Assembly: GCF_011008565.1 (NCBI RefSeq)
Contig: NZ_JAAIWK010000029.1
Span: forward strand, 1-48,159
Reading direction: 5' to 3'
Source of the DNA: Heyndrickxia ginsengihumi
GTDB taxonomy: Bacteria; Bacillota; Bacilli; Bacillales; Bacillaceae_C
DNA length: 48,159 nucleotides
Part shown: piece by piece, positions 23,738 to 32,880 of the stretch
Numbering within the stretch: the first letter of the stretch is position 1
Layout of the letters: the number at the start of each line of letters is the position of its first letter
The notes under the pieces: model-generated
What the model was told of the DNA's origin: nothing
Database searches by the model: none
The model's input: only the letters and a program-made list of their open reading frames with translations
Made by a program: the position numbers and the translations under genes

Positions 23738-25628
23738 AAATGTAATTCGCAATAAAAGAACTTATTCAGCTTATTTTTTGAGCAGCTCTTTTTCTGTTCT
23801 CATTTTCTTTGTTTATGCACTATTTATTTTTCATCCGGATATTAAAAAGGGTGTTACTGCAGCAACTGCAGTTCAATTAATGACAGCGGCAGAAGTTATC
23901 ATGTACGTCTTTTCATTTTTGTTTGTATTTTATTCTGTCAGTACGTTTTTAAAAACGAGAAAACGTGAGTTTGGTATCCTCATTATGCATGGAATGACAA
24001 GAGGACAACTTGTGCGTATGGTCTTTTTAGAGAATATGATCATTGGAATAGGAGCGATCATCCTTGGGATTATGATGGGGATCATAACTGGAAAGCTCTT
24101 TCTGATGATAGGTTCGAACATGCTCGGAATTAAATCACTTCCATTTTATTTATCTCCGAAGGCATTATGTTTAACGATTATAGCTTTTTTTGTTTTATTT
24201 TTTTGTATTTCCTTATTTACAACCATTCTTGTGCAAGTGAATAAGTTAATTGATCTATTCCAATCAGGGGAGAAACCTAAGAAAGCGCCTAAAGTTTCAA
24301 TTATTTTATCATTATTGTCAGCTATTCTTTTGTTTGTCAGCTATTATTTAGCTGCGACGACAACGCTTAAGACAATACTATTCCGTATATTGCCAGTTAT
24401 AGGTATGACAATTATTGGAACTTATTTTTTCTATACGCAGCTATCTGTTTTTATCATAAAGTTATTGCAAAAAAATCGTTTAATCTTTTGGAAGAAAACA
24501 AATATCGTTACAATCTCAAGTTTAGCATATCGTCTGAAGGATAATGCTAATATGTTTTTTATGGTAACAATTGTTTCAACAGTTGCATTCTGTGCCATTG
24601 GAACTTTAGCTTCGAGTAATGCCGTGAACCGGGAGATTAAGACTGATTATCCAGCAACAGTCAGTTATATCGCTCAAGATCATAACCCAATTCACGAGCA
24701 GCATTTGCGCGAAATTAAAGAAGAATTTAACAAAAGAAATTTATCATATAAAAGTACAAATGTAGCAATTAAAGTAGTTAAGGTTCATGACAATTCGCAA
24801 GAAAAACCGAAATTGCAAATCGATCAATTTCCAGTTATTTCATTTTCTAGTTATAAGAAAATGTCCAAGCTTGCAGGTTTTGATGTAGATGAAAAAGCAT
24901 TGGTTGGAAATGAAGCAAGACTTATGTTAGCGTCACATTTAAAGATAGACCTAAAACCTCAATCTTATACAATTCAACAAGGAAATATTACATTAGATCA
25001 TTTGCAATCAACAAAAAATATCGTTTTTCCATACGAAATGATCTTAAGTGAAGGACTTGTTGTCAGTGATGAGTTATTTCGCAAACTTAAGCCTGTAAAA
25101 ACAGAGATGTATACTGGATTTTATACAAAATCATTGCCAGAAACTGCTGGAATGGCAAGCAATCTCGTTGAAAAAGGAATGGCATTTCCGAATGAGAAAA
25201 ATACTTATTCTATGATTGTTAGTGGTACTTTATATGCGAATCAAATGAGTATGTACAAGATGATGCTATTTGTTGCATTATTGGTTGGGCTTGTCTTTTT
25301 CGTTGCAGCAGGCAGCTTCTTATATTTCCGTCTATATAGTGATCTAGAATACGATACGCGCCAATATTTAACAATTAAAAAGATTGGATTGACAGATCGG
25401 GAATTAAACAGTATTGTGACCCGGCAAATGGCATTGCTGTTCTTTGTACCAATCGTCGTTGCCTTTGTTCATAGTATTTTTGCTTTTATAGCTTTGCAAA
25501 CTTTTTATACAGTATCAATTGTAAGAGAAACAGTCATAGTATTAGCATGTTTCTTCATTGCCCAATTATTATATTTCTTTATTATTCGGTCTCGCTATTT
25601 GAGAAATTTAAAAAAATCACTGATTTAA
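23712..25628 (+). CDS. ABC transporter permease, BceB/YxdM type
   Basis: A 638-residue permease with ten predicted helices in the FtsX/BceB arrangement: first helix, a triple, another group, then a roughly 200-residue outer domain (about residues 310-510) before the last three helices. The N-terminus SFRQFVFRNVIRNKRTYSAY is closer to YxdM than to BceB, so the inducer may be a cationic peptide; that is inference. GTG 23712 is preferred over GTG 23703 because GGGGGTGAC lies just before it and the family start agrees. Confidence 0.9.
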   Translation: MSFRQFVFRNVIRNKRTYSAYFLSSSFSVLIFFVYALFIFHPDIKKGVTAATAVQLMTAAEVIMYVFSFLFVFYSVSTFLKTRKREFGILIMHGMTRGQLVRMVFLENMIIGIGAIILGIMMGIITGKLFLMIGSNMLGIKSLPFYLSPKALCLTIIAFFVLFFCISLFTTILVQVNKLIDLFQSGEKPKKAPKVSIILSLLSAILLFVSYYLAATTTLKTILFRILPVIGMTIIGTYFFYTQLSVFIIKLLQKNRLIFWKKTNIVTISSLAYRLKDNANMFFMVTIVSTVAFCAIGTLASSNAVNREIKTDYPATVSYIAQDHNPIHEQHLREIKEEFNKRNLSYKSTNVAIKVVKVHDNSQEKPKLQIDQFPVISFSSYKKMSKLAGFDVDEKALVGNEARLMLASHLKIDLKPQSYTIQQGNITLDHLQSTKNIVFPYEMILSEGLVVSDELFRKLKPVKTEMYTGFYTKSLPETAGMASNLVEKGMAFPNEKNTYSMIVSGTLYANQMSMYKMMLFVALLVGLVFFVAAGSFLYFRLYSDLEYDTRQYLTIKKIGLTDRELNSIVTRQMALLFFVPIVVAFVHSIFAFIALQTFYTVSIVRETVIVLACFFIAQLLYFFIIRSRYLRNLKKSLI

Positions 25629-25689
25629 TTGGAAGGCTTTTTATCAACATTATGTCCTGGGAAATGTGGCATATGCTTTAAATATGATA

Positions 25690-25766
25690 TAAGAGGCTAG
25701 GACAAAAGGATATTAACGAAGGAAAGCTTTTAGCTAATTACTTTTGAGTTTTGTCCTTGCCTCCTT
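25690..25766. repeat. Family A intergenic repeat, copy 4 (short, ends only)
   Basis: A 77-bp form with both ends (GAGGCTAGGACAAAA and TTTTGTCCTTGCCTC) and inner TTAGCTAA but lacking the middle 100 bases of the full copies. It could be an internal deletion of a full element and would work as a bidirectional terminator-like hairpin after the permease gene. Confidence 0.65.
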
Positions 25767-25879
25767 TTGTTATATTTTATTTTCATCGCATTTGTAAATC
25801 CCAATAATTAAGAGCAATAAATAAATTTTCCTGTAAAAGTAAATATTATTGAATAATACTTACTTAGGAGGCATTTGAC

Positions 25880-26656
25880 ATGGGATACTATAAGCCGCAG
25901 CAAATTGCGATGCAGACAATTAGTAATGGAACAACGAAAGCCAGTCTCCCATTTATGAGTATGTTGCTGCTAGGATTTCTTGGGGGAGCATTTATTTCTA
26001 TTGGCTATTTACTGGATATTCGTGTAACTGCAAGTTTGCCGCCAGCTTGGGGAACATTTGGATCATTTTTAGGTGCCGCTGTCTTTCCGTTAGGTTTGAT
26101 CCTAATTATTTTGGCAGGTGGAGAATTGCTAACAGGAAATATGATGGCGGTGGCTTTAGCGTGCTTTGCTGGAAAGGTTTCACCTGGAAGACTTATTTAC
26201 AATTGGATTATGATAACAGTGAGTAATTTTATTGGTGCCATTTTTGTTGCTTATGTTTTTGGACATTTGGCAGGATTGACAAGTGAAGATCCTTTTTTGG
26301 CTAAAACAGTTGCATTTGCAAAGGCAAAAATAGATCAGGGATTCTGGCCTGCTTTTTATTCAGCTATTGGCTGTAATTGGTTAGTCGGTCTCGCTGTTTG
26401 GCTTTCTTATGGATGTGAAGAAATGAGCAGCAAAATTCTTTCTATATGGTTCCCTATTATGGGATTTGTGGCCATCGGATTTCAACACGTTGTGGCAAAC
26501 ATGTTTGTCATCCCTGCCGCGATTTTTTCCGGGCATTTTACATGGAACGATTATTTTTCAAACTTTGTTCCTGTCTTTTTAGGTAATGCTGTTGGAGGAA
26601 GTATTTTCGTCTCCCTATTCTATTGGCTCTCATATAAAGCAGTTATAAAGGATTAG
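25880..26656 (+). CDS. Formate/nitrite transporter (FNT) family channel
   Basis: A 258-residue membrane protein with six helices. It has the FNT motif GGELLTGNMM at the end of helix 2 region and GFQHVVANMF with the central His near residue 197. FNT proteins form pentamers and pass formate, nitrite or hydrosulfide. The sequence resembles the formate channels of Bacillus (YrhG type). ATG 25880 follows TTAGGAGGCATTTGAC. No formate dehydrogenase or pyruvate formate-lyase gene is near, so the substrate is not settled. Confidence 0.9.
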   Translation: MGYYKPQQIAMQTISNGTTKASLPFMSMLLLGFLGGAFISIGYLLDIRVTASLPPAWGTFGSFLGAAVFPLGLILIILAGGELLTGNMMAVALACFAGKVSPGRLIYNWIMITVSNFIGAIFVAYVFGHLAGLTSEDPFLAKTVAFAKAKIDQGFWPAFYSAIGCNWLVGLAVWLSYGCEEMSSKILSIWFPIMGFVAIGFQHVVANMFVIPAAIFSGHFTWNDYFSNFVPVFLGNAVGGSIFVSLFYWLSYKAVIKD

Positions 26657-26702
26657 TATAGGGCTTTTATCGAGCTGTTATGGAACTTTTTCTAAAAAAG
26701 TG

Positions 26703-26748
26703 GAAGCTAATTTCGCTTCAGGATACTCGCTTTCCGCAGGCGGAGCCA
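26703..26748. repeat. Family B intergenic repeat, copy 5 (inverted)
   Basis: Contains TTCGCTTCAGGATACTCGCTTTCC, the reverse complement of copy 1 at about 132-158, followed by GCAGGCGGAGCC. Confidence 0.55.
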
Positions 26749-26757
26749 TTGACAAAG

Positions 26758-26800
26758 AAAAACATCGCTTCCGGATTGAACTGTCCTTGAGCGATGTTTT
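26758..26800. terminator. Terminator after the FNT channel gene
   Basis: AAAACATCGCT and AGCGATGTTTT pair over a 20-base loop; A- and T-runs on both sides allow use by the converging doxX transcript too. Confidence 0.65.
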
Positions 26801-26859
26801 TAATTTTTATGAAATATTACTTTTTAAGGAGAGGTAGAATAGATATCTCAAACAATTTT

Positions 26860-27369
26860 TTAATGAGAAGCGCTATTTGCGATACGATGTTTCGTATGAC
26901 GGTTTTTAAAGTAATTTTTTATTGCTGGTAAGACGAAGCGGTCTAATCCCCAATAATAAGAAGCACAGCCAGTAAATAATAATAGAATTGCAACAGTATA
27001 TAAAATTGGGTTTGTGCTTGTTGTTCCAGCGAGCATAAAGTTTAGATTCATAAATGCGCCAGCAAGTAGGGCGGGAATAGTAGCTAAACCAACGATAAGT
27101 CCTAATCCTATTAATACTTCCCCTAATGGAACGATCACATTAAAGACTGCAACATTTGGTAAAGCAAAATGTTGAATAAATGATGCATACCAGCCTTGGA
27201 CAGCAGGGTTTTCTCCGCCGCTGCTTTGAAGGGCATGGGTTAAAAAGCCAGAGGCATCAAAGCCGTCTTTTAATTTATGGATACCTGCTTCAAGCCATTG
27301 TACTCCGAGCCAAATTCTAATTACTGCCCATATAAGACTTATTTTAGAATTTTGATACCATTTCATCAT
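26860..27369 (-). CDS. DoxX family membrane protein
   Basis: A 169-residue protein with four hydrophobic helices and the DoxX landmarks VIRIWLGVQWLEAGIHKL, VPLGEVLIGLGLIVG and MNLNFMLAG. Bacterial DoxX proteins are linked to quinone-dependent redox tasks and thiol or sulfur stress; no function is proven for this one. ATG 27369 (or the next codon) follows GGGAGTGAGCA. The basic tail KNRHTKHR is cytoplasmic. Two TGTGA-N6-TCACA boxes flank its promoter, pointing to Fnr or Rex control. Confidence 0.8.
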   Translation of the reverse strand: MMKWYQNSKISLIWAVIRIWLGVQWLEAGIHKLKDGFDASGFLTHALQSSGGENPAVQGWYASFIQHFALPNVAVFNVIVPLGEVLIGLGLIVGLATIPALLAGAFMNLNFMLAGTTSTNPILYTVAILLLFTGCASYYWGLDRFVLPAIKNYFKNRHTKHRIANSASH

Positions 27370-27411
27370 TGCTCACTCCCATCTCATTTTCATGAACTTC
27401 CACATGCGGGC

Positions 27412-27437
27412 AAGAATGTGAAATAATTCACATTCTT
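27412..27437 (-). promoter_or_regulatory. Fnr/Rex-like box downstream of the doxX start site
   Basis: TGTGA-AATAAT-TCACA (27417-27432) sits in an 11-4-11 perfect inverted repeat. It fits the Fnr pattern TGTGA-N6-TCACA exactly and the Rex pattern TTGTGAA-N4-TTCACAA except for the outermost bases. It lies between the -10 box and the gene. Confidence 0.6.
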
Positions 27438-27446
27438 TACACTTCT

Positions 27447-27475
27447 ATAATATGCCATTATGTTTCAGTATTCAA
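27447..27475 (-). promoter_or_regulatory. SigA promoter of doxX
   Basis: Minus strand TTGAAT (27475-27470) and TATTAT (27452-27447), 17 bases apart. Confidence 0.65.
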
Positions 27476-27481
27476 CTAGTT

Positions 27482-27497
27482 TGTGAAAAACGTCACA
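27482..27497 (-). promoter_or_regulatory. Second Fnr/Rex-like box upstream of doxX
   Basis: TGTGA-AAAACG-TCACA, an exact match to TGTGA-N6-TCACA, lies just upstream of the -35 box, 65 bases from the first box. Together they bracket the promoter. Confidence 0.55.
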
Positions 27498-27519
27498 TAT
27501 TTGTGATATTTCAATGTTC

Positions 27520-27840
27520 AAGGGATGAGGAAGATAAAATCTAACAAGGATTTGATCGGGAATGATGTGGCACAGCCAGTAAAGTTTAAATAAATGCTTG
27601 TTGGAACATCTAAAAAGTCATTTTTCATTAGCGGCTTAAAAAAAGGAAGCGTTGGTTTCAGCTCGAGGATGCTCGTTTTATGCGGGAGGTAGAGGTTCAC
27701 CTCTGTGGCTTTTGCTCCACGAAAACAGCAAGTGACTTTTATGAAATATTGTTGTTTCATCGTTCTGCTAACTTTTGAGTCTCATCGTAAATTTTTTCAC
27801 CACAATCTACAGTAACAGAGTAAAAGGAAAGGGGGAAGTA
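27520..27840. repeat. Intergenic region with degenerate family B repeat, copy 6
   Basis: About 320 bases without a supported gene. Around 27655-27725, AAAACGAGCATCCTCGAGCTGAAA (minus strand) resembles the family B stretch AAAGCGAGTATCCTGAAGCGAAA. An 80-codon minus frame crosses it but has no family match. Confidence 0.4.
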
Positions 27841-27841
27841 A

Positions 27842-27873
27842 TACTAGTGAACTATTTAAATAGTTCACTAGTA
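27842..27873. repeat. Perfect 32-base palindrome next to the esterase stop codon
   Basis: Arms TACTAGTGAACTATTT and AAATAGTTCACTAGTA are exact reverse complements with no loop. It begins three bases after the stop of the minus-strand esterase. The lack of a T-run argues against a simple terminator for that gene; a protein-binding site or cruciform is possible. Confidence 0.8.
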
Positions 27874-27875
27874 CT

Positions 27876-28997
27876 CTACAATTTTTTTTGTGAAAAAAGC
27901 CAATTAACTAATTCTTGTTTCTCGTAAGTTGGTATCCATGACATATGAGGATGATGTAATGAGCCTGCAGGGTATTCCGTATATTTAATTGGACTTCGCA
28001 AAAATTGGAGCGCTGCTACCATATGTCTTGAACCTGAAACTGGAACAATTTTATCATCTGCCGCATGAAAAGCCCAAATAGGCATATGCTTAATTATGCC
28101 TGCATTACTTGGACTGCCTTGGCCACAAATGGGGATCGCTGCTGCAAAGATTTGCGGGTTTTTCTGAATGAAGTGCCAAGTGCCAATTCCGCCCATTGAC
28201 ATACCAGTAACATAAATACGACTTTCATCAATCGGATAAGTTTTCTGCATGTCTTGAAGTAATTGAAGCAATAGGGAATAGTAAGGATCGGCTGCCCATC
28301 CATTTTTAGTGGGAACATCCAATGGAAGCTGCGGTGCTAGCACGAAGGCAGGGTGCTGCTTTTGAATTTCAGGAGAAGCCCACATAGCTGCTCCTTTGTT
28401 GGCAAGGATATGAACAGCATTGTCATTTCCTTTTTCTCCAGCACCATGTAAAAAAAGGACAAGCGGATATGTTTGATCTGTTTCAACTTTTGGTTCGAAC
28501 AATCGATAGGGCAGATTATTTCCGAATTCATCTGTAATTGCAGCTTGCTTAAAGTAATCGATGATTGGATTCATTTCACCATTATTTCTTAATTGTTTGT
28601 CTGAGGGGAAAAGAGGATTACCATTATGCGTGTAGACTGTTTCTGTTTGCGAAACGGCGTAGTTAAGCGGTGGCTTTCTGTTTTGATATTGTTCGTCGTT
28701 CCAAACGATTGTATTTGCGTGTTCATCATGTTCATCTAATTCAATGATCACATACGGTCCGTTAACTTGGGACTTTGACAATTCGGGTTGATGATTGCTG
28801 TAAACATTTGTAATCGTTCTTTGTTGCCAAGCTCCATTAACAGATGCTTTTACAGTAAAGCTTTTGTTTGATAACGATGCTCCATTGATTTCTTCATTAA
28901 ACTTTAAAATGGCCGCAATTACTTTTTCGCCATCTGCTGTAATATTCGTTACTAAGTCTATTCTTTGAATAGGGCTTTTTGTCTTATCTACGCGCAT
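27876..28997 (-). CDS. Alpha/beta hydrolase, PHB depolymerase/prolyl-oligopeptidase-like esterase
   Basis: A 373-residue protein. Residues 1-130 form a beta-rich Ig-like N-terminal domain; residues about 150-373 are an alpha/beta hydrolase. The oxyanion stretch is LFLHGAGEKG, the nucleophile elbow is GMSMGG, the acid Asp lies in HAADDKIVP and the His in HPHMSW. No signal peptide is seen, so it is likely cytoplasmic. Related proteins are annotated as esterases or peptidases with open substrates. ATG 28997 follows AAGGAGGAGATGATCGT. It is monocistronic. Confidence 0.8.
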   Translation of the reverse strand: MRVDKTKSPIQRIDLVTNITADGEKVIAAILKFNEEINGASLSNKSFTVKASVNGAWQQRTITNVYSNHQPELSKSQVNGPYVIIELDEHDEHANTIVWNDEQYQNRKPPLNYAVSQTETVYTHNGNPLFPSDKQLRNNGEMNPIIDYFKQAAITDEFGNNLPYRLFEPKVETDQTYPLVLFLHGAGEKGNDNAVHILANKGAAMWASPEIQKQHPAFVLAPQLPLDVPTKNGWAADPYYSLLLQLLQDMQKTYPIDESRIYVTGMSMGGIGTWHFIQKNPQIFAAAIPICGQGSPSNAGIIKHMPIWAFHAADDKIVPVSGSRHMVAALQFLRSPIKYTEYPAGSLHHPHMSWIPTYEKQELVNWLFSQKKL

Positions 28998-29186
28998 ACG
29001 ATCATCTCCTCCTTATATAAAACATCTAAGTCTCCCTTAAAGATGAATACTGCCATTTTATATTGAAAACGCTTTATTTTCAAGAGAGTTTTTTTATCTA
29101 TTATAAAAAAGAATGATTTCGTGTCTTTTTCGATGAAATGTACTAATCTATTTAATAAGAGAAAATATTGAATAGGAGCTAGCTTC

Positions 29187-29795
29187 ATGAACGAGCAATA
29201 TTATGATGGTTTACTTAATATTAAAACGATCGGTGAACAAAAAGGATTTTCAGCTTCCTTCCACTATCACCGCTATGAGCCGACACCTTATCAAGCTTTG
29301 GAAAGATTGCTTGCTCAATATGAACTACGAAGCACTGATCGTCTCATTGATTTTGGATGTGGAAAAGGAAGATTAAATTTTTTTATTAATCATGTTTGCC
29401 GAGCTTCTGTTGTAGGAATTGAAATGAATGAAACATTTTACCAACAAGCATTAAAAAATAAAATAAGATACTTGAAAAAACACGGTGATCAAATAGAGCG
29501 TATTCATTTTCAGTGCTGTTTGGCTGAGGAATATCTTATTGAACCATCTGATAATCGCTTTTATTTTTTTAATCCCTTTTCAGTGCAAATATTTATGAAG
29601 GTGATCCATAATATTTTGCGGTCAGTAGAAGAAAATCCTCGGGATGTCGAACTGATTTTGTATTATGCATCGGACGACTATCGATATTTTTTAGACAACC
29701 AAACTATATTTGAATTAAAGGATGAAATTATCCTTCCACATTTATATGAGCACAACCCTTATGAGAAATTTTTAATCTATCGATTAGCCTATTGA
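29187..29795 (+). CDS. SAM-dependent methyltransferase-like protein
   Basis: A 202-residue protein with Rossmann motif I LIDFGCGKGRLNFF, acidic loop VGIEMNETF and the later FFNPFSVQIF in the place of the catalytic DPPY-like region. The N-terminal segment YHRYEPTPYQALERLL is shared with small uncharacterised Bacillus methyltransferases. The acceptor is unknown. ATG 29187 follows TAGGAGCTAGC. Divergent from the esterase gene; the htpG promoter follows directly after its stop codon. Confidence 0.75.
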   Translation: MNEQYYDGLLNIKTIGEQKGFSASFHYHRYEPTPYQALERLLAQYELRSTDRLIDFGCGKGRLNFFINHVCRASVVGIEMNETFYQQALKNKIRYLKKHGDQIERIHFQCCLAEEYLIEPSDNRFYFFNPFSVQIFMKVIHNILRSVEENPRDVELILYYASDDYRYFLDNQTIFELKDEIILPHLYEHNPYEKFLIYRLAY

Positions 29796-29797
29796 AT

Positions 29798-29862
29798 TTG
29801 ACAAACTGCATATTATATGCTAAATAAATAACTGATTAGCACTCGATGCAATAGAGTGCTAA
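29798..29862 (+). promoter_or_regulatory. htpG promoter with CIRCE element
   Basis: TTGACA (29798-29803) and TAAATA (29821-29826) are 17 bases apart. TTAGCACTC-N9-GAGTGCTAA at 29836-29862 is a perfect CIRCE element, the operator of the heat-shock repressor HrcA, placed at the start of the transcript. Confidence 0.88.
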
Positions 29863-29920
29863 TCGGTTTAACAGGCGATATTTATGTTTACATATACTAT
29901 TTTTGAAGGGAGAGTTCATA

Positions 29921-31798
29921 ATGGCAATGAAGGAATTTAAAGCAGAATCGAAGAGACTGTTGGAGATGATGATACACTCCATTTATTCACAAAAGGAAAT
30001 CTTTTTAAGAGAGATTATTTCAAATGCAAGCGATGCAATTGATAAAATTTATTATAAAGCACTTACAGATGAGAATTTAACTTTTAATAAAGATGATTAC
30101 TATATTAAAATTACCGTAGATAAAGAGCAACGTACGTTAACGATTTCTGATACAGGAATCGGCATGACAAAGGAAGAGCTTGAACATAATTTAGGAACGA
30201 TTGCGAAAAGCGGTTCTTTGGCGTTTAAACATGAAAATGAGCTAAAAGATGGTCACGATATAATCGGCCAATTTGGCGTAGGATTTTACTCTGCCTTTAT
30301 GGTAGCGGATGTCGTTACAGTGATTTCAAAATCATTAGGCAGTGATGAAGCATATAAATGGGAATCACAAGGGGCAGATGGATATAGTATCGAACCATGT
30401 GAAAAAGATGCTGTTGGAACAGATATTATATTAAAATTAAAGGAAAATACTGAGGACGAACGATACGATGAGTTTTTAGATGAGTACCGTTTGAAAGCAA
30501 TCATAAAAAAATATTCTGATTTTATTCGTTATCCAATTAAAATGGATGTAACAGAAAGAAAGCTGAAAGAGGGCAGTGAAAACGAATTTGAAGAAGTTAA
30601 AGAGGAACAGACGATTAACAGTATGGTTCCAATTTGGAGAAAAAATAAAAACGAATTAACAGATGAAGATTACGAAAACTTTTATCAGGAAAAACATTAC
30701 GGGTTCGACAAGCCCATTAAACATATCCATATTAGTGTTGATGGTGCAGTACGTTATCAAGCTATTTTATACATTCCCGAAAATATACCATTCGACTATT
30801 ATTCAAAAGAATATGAAAAAGGTTTAGAGCTTTATTCGAGCGGTGTTCTAATTATGGAAAAATGCCCTGAATTGCTCCCAGACTATTTCAGTTTTGTAAA
30901 AGGAATGGTGGACTCCGAAGATCTATCTTTAAATATTTCGAGGGAAATTCTTCAACAAGATAAGCAGCTAACATTCATAGCGAAAAATATTAAAAATAAA
31001 ATTAAACGTGAATTAGAAAATCTACTGAAAAATGACCGTGAAAAATATGAAGCCTTTTATCAATCTTTCGGCAGACAATTAAAATTTGGCGTTTATAATG
31101 AATTTGGCCGTGATAAAGAAGTATTGCAGGACTTATTACTGTTCTATTCATCAAAGGAAAAGAAACTTGTTACATTAGATGAATACGTATCAAGAATGCC
31201 AGAAGACCAAAAATATATTTATTATGCTACAGGTGAGACAAATGAACGAATTGAAAAGCTTCCGCAAACAGAGCTCGTAGCGGATAAAGGCTATGAAATT
31301 TTATATTTCACAGATGATATTGATGAATTTGCGATTAAAATGTTGATGAAATATAAAGATAAAGAATTTAAATCAGTATCCAGCGGTGATCTCGGCATAG
31401 AAGAAGACAAGCAAAAAGAAACAGAGGCAGAACAAAAGGAACATCAAGAACTATTTGACTTTATGAAAGAAGTTTTAAATGGAAAAGTAAAAGATGTGAA
31501 AGTGTCAGCAAGATTAAAATCTCATCCTGTTTGTATTACAACTGATGGCGAATTGTCAATTGAAATGGAAAAAGTATTAAGTTCAATGCCAAATAGCCAA
31601 AATGTTAAAGCCGAAAAAATATTAGAATTGAATGTGCATCATGATGTATTCAATTCATTAAAACAATCATTTGAAGAAGATAAAGATAAATGTAGGCTCT
31701 ATACAAACTTATTATATAATCAAGCGCTGCTTATTGAAGGCTTACCAATAAATGATCCAGTTGAATTTACAAATGATATTTGTAAAATTATGCGGTAA
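29921..31798 (+). CDS. htpG: Molecular chaperone HtpG (Hsp90)
   Basis: A 625-residue Hsp90. The N-terminal GHKL ATPase domain has [19 protein letters not shown] and the lid region [14 protein letters not shown]; the middle domain has [11 protein letters not shown] with the catalytic Arg; the C-terminal dimer domain follows residue 500, without an MEEVD tail. It helps fold clients in the cytoplasm. The frame is open to 29903 but AAGGGAGAG before ATG 29921 and the start [11 protein letters not shown] fix the true start. A perfect CIRCE site lies 59 bases upstream, implying HrcA control. Confidence 0.96.
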   Translation: MAMKEFKAESKRLLEMMIHSIYSQKEIFLREIISNASDAIDKIYYKALTDENLTFNKDDYYIKITVDKEQRTLTISDTGIGMTKEELEHNLGTIAKSGSLAFKHENELKDGHDIIGQFGVGFYSAFMVADVVTVISKSLGSDEAYKWESQGADGYSIEPCEKDAVGTDIILKLKENTEDERYDEFLDEYRLKAIIKKYSDFIRYPIKMDVTERKLKEGSENEFEEVKEEQTINSMVPIWRKNKNELTDEDYENFYQEKHYGFDKPIKHIHISVDGAVRYQAILYIPENIPFDYYSKEYEKGLELYSSGVLIMEKCPELLPDYFSFVKGMVDSEDLSLNISREILQQDKQLTFIAKNIKNKIKRELENLLKNDREKYEAFYQSFGRQLKFGVYNEFGRDKEVLQDLLLFYSSKEKKLVTLDEYVSRMPEDQKYIYYATGETNERIEKLPQTELVADKGYEILYFTDDIDEFAIKMLMKYKDKEFKSVSSGDLGIEEDKQKETEAEQKEHQELFDFMKEVLNGKVKDVKVSARLKSHPVCITTDGELSIEMEKVLSSMPNSQNVKAEKILELNVHHDVFNSLKQSFEEDKDKCRLYTNLLYNQALLIEGLPINDPVEFTNDICKIMR

Positions 31799-31816
31799 TT
31801 TATGGCCCGAGTTATG

Positions 31817-31851
31817 GGCGTCCTATAAGGTTACTATAGGACGCCTTTTTT
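31817..31851 (+). terminator. htpG terminator
   Basis: GGCGTCCTATA (31817-31827) pairs with TATAGGACGCC (31835-31845), followed by TTTTTT. Confidence 0.85.
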
Positions 31852-31920
31852 CGTGGCTTTGAATGATGATAAGGAAACAGTATAGATGGTAGATATGCAG
31901 ATGAATAGAATGATTGACGA

Positions 31921-32880
31921 TTATGGCAGACATGTTGGTGGAGAATATTTGTAATCATTTCTTCCATTATTTTTTACTTGATACATAGCATGATCAGCCT
32001 TTTTAATTAAAACTTGAATATCATCTCCATCCTCGGGATACCGGCTAACACCAATGCTCATCGAGAGAGAGACTTTACCATCAGGAATGTTTAAAGGTTT
32101 GCTTACTGCACACTGTATACTTTCGATGATCTTAGAGAGTGCAGCATTGTCTTTATAGTTTAAAACCAATGCAAGAAATTCATCCCCGCCCAGTCTGCAT
32201 AAAATATTGTTCTTTCCGAGGACAGCTTTAATTCTAGATGCAATCTCTTTTAAAACAATATCTCCGACAGAATGATCGTGTTGATCATTAATCGCTTTGA
32301 AATAATCAAGGTCAAAAAAAAGAAACCCAATCTTTTTATATTTGTTTTTCCAGCCATCCTTGAAAAAGGCTTCAAGATAGCTTCTACTAAAAACATTTGT
32401 TAATGGATCGTGAAAGGCCATATGTTCAAGTTCAGTAACAGAGGAAAGGAAGGCAGCGATTGATTTTAATAGCTTTATATCTGTTTGTGAAAAAGCTTTC
32501 TTTTTACGATCCATTCCACAAATTGTCCCTACGATCGTACCATCTTTGAGCTTTATTGGAATTCCAATATAGGTAACGTTTCCTATATGCGCGGTTGGTT
32601 TCATCTTTTTTGTTAAAGGATTGTCTGTTGTGTCCGTAATGATTAGGACGTTATTCTGTTCATTTTCTTCAACTAAACTGCAGTATGCTTCTTCAAAAAG
32701 TACTTCTCCTTCTACAACCATTTTTTCCTGACGATTATAAGCGGATAGAACATAATTTGTTACTTTATCATTGACAGCAACGAAAACGGTATTTATATCA
32801 AGTGCATTACTTAAGGCTGAAAGGATATGTTTCGAAGCAATCTTCAAATCATTAAAAATAAAGAGATGTGTCTCTAACAT
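31921..32880 (-). CDS. GAF-GGDEF diguanylate cyclase
   Basis: A 319-residue soluble protein. A GAF sensor domain spans about residues 15-150; the GGDEF domain spans about 155-315 with an intact active loop RLGGDEF (GGDEF 231-235), the Mg-binding FFDLDYFK and the closing KADHAMYQVKNNGRND. It should make c-di-GMP from two GTP. The RxxD inhibitory site five residues before GGDEF is missing (GKNN), so product inhibition by that route is not expected. ATG 32880 follows GGGGGAAG. It is monocistronic. It may supply the c-di-GMP seen by the riboswitch at 6174, though other cyclases surely exist. Confidence 0.9.
   Translation of the reverse strand: MLETHLFIFNDLKIASKHILSALSNALDINTVFVAVNDKVTNYVLSAYNRQEKMVVEGEVLFEEAYCSLVEENEQNNVLIITDTTDNPLTKKMKPTAHIGNVTYIGIPIKLKDGTIVGTICGMDRKKKAFSQTDIKLLKSIAAFLSSVTELEHMAFHDPLTNVFSRSYLEAFFKDGWKNKYKKIGFLFFDLDYFKAINDQHDHSVGDIVLKEIASRIKAVLGKNNILCRLGGDEFLALVLNYKDNAALSKIIESIQCAVSKPLNIPDGKVSLSMSIGVSRYPEDGDDIQVLIKKADHAMYQVKNNGRNDYKYSPPTCLP

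Noticed and set aside
27518-27760. An 80-codon minus-strand frame
   Set aside because: It crosses a degenerate family B repeat and the product has no recognisable pattern; no convincing ribosome site.
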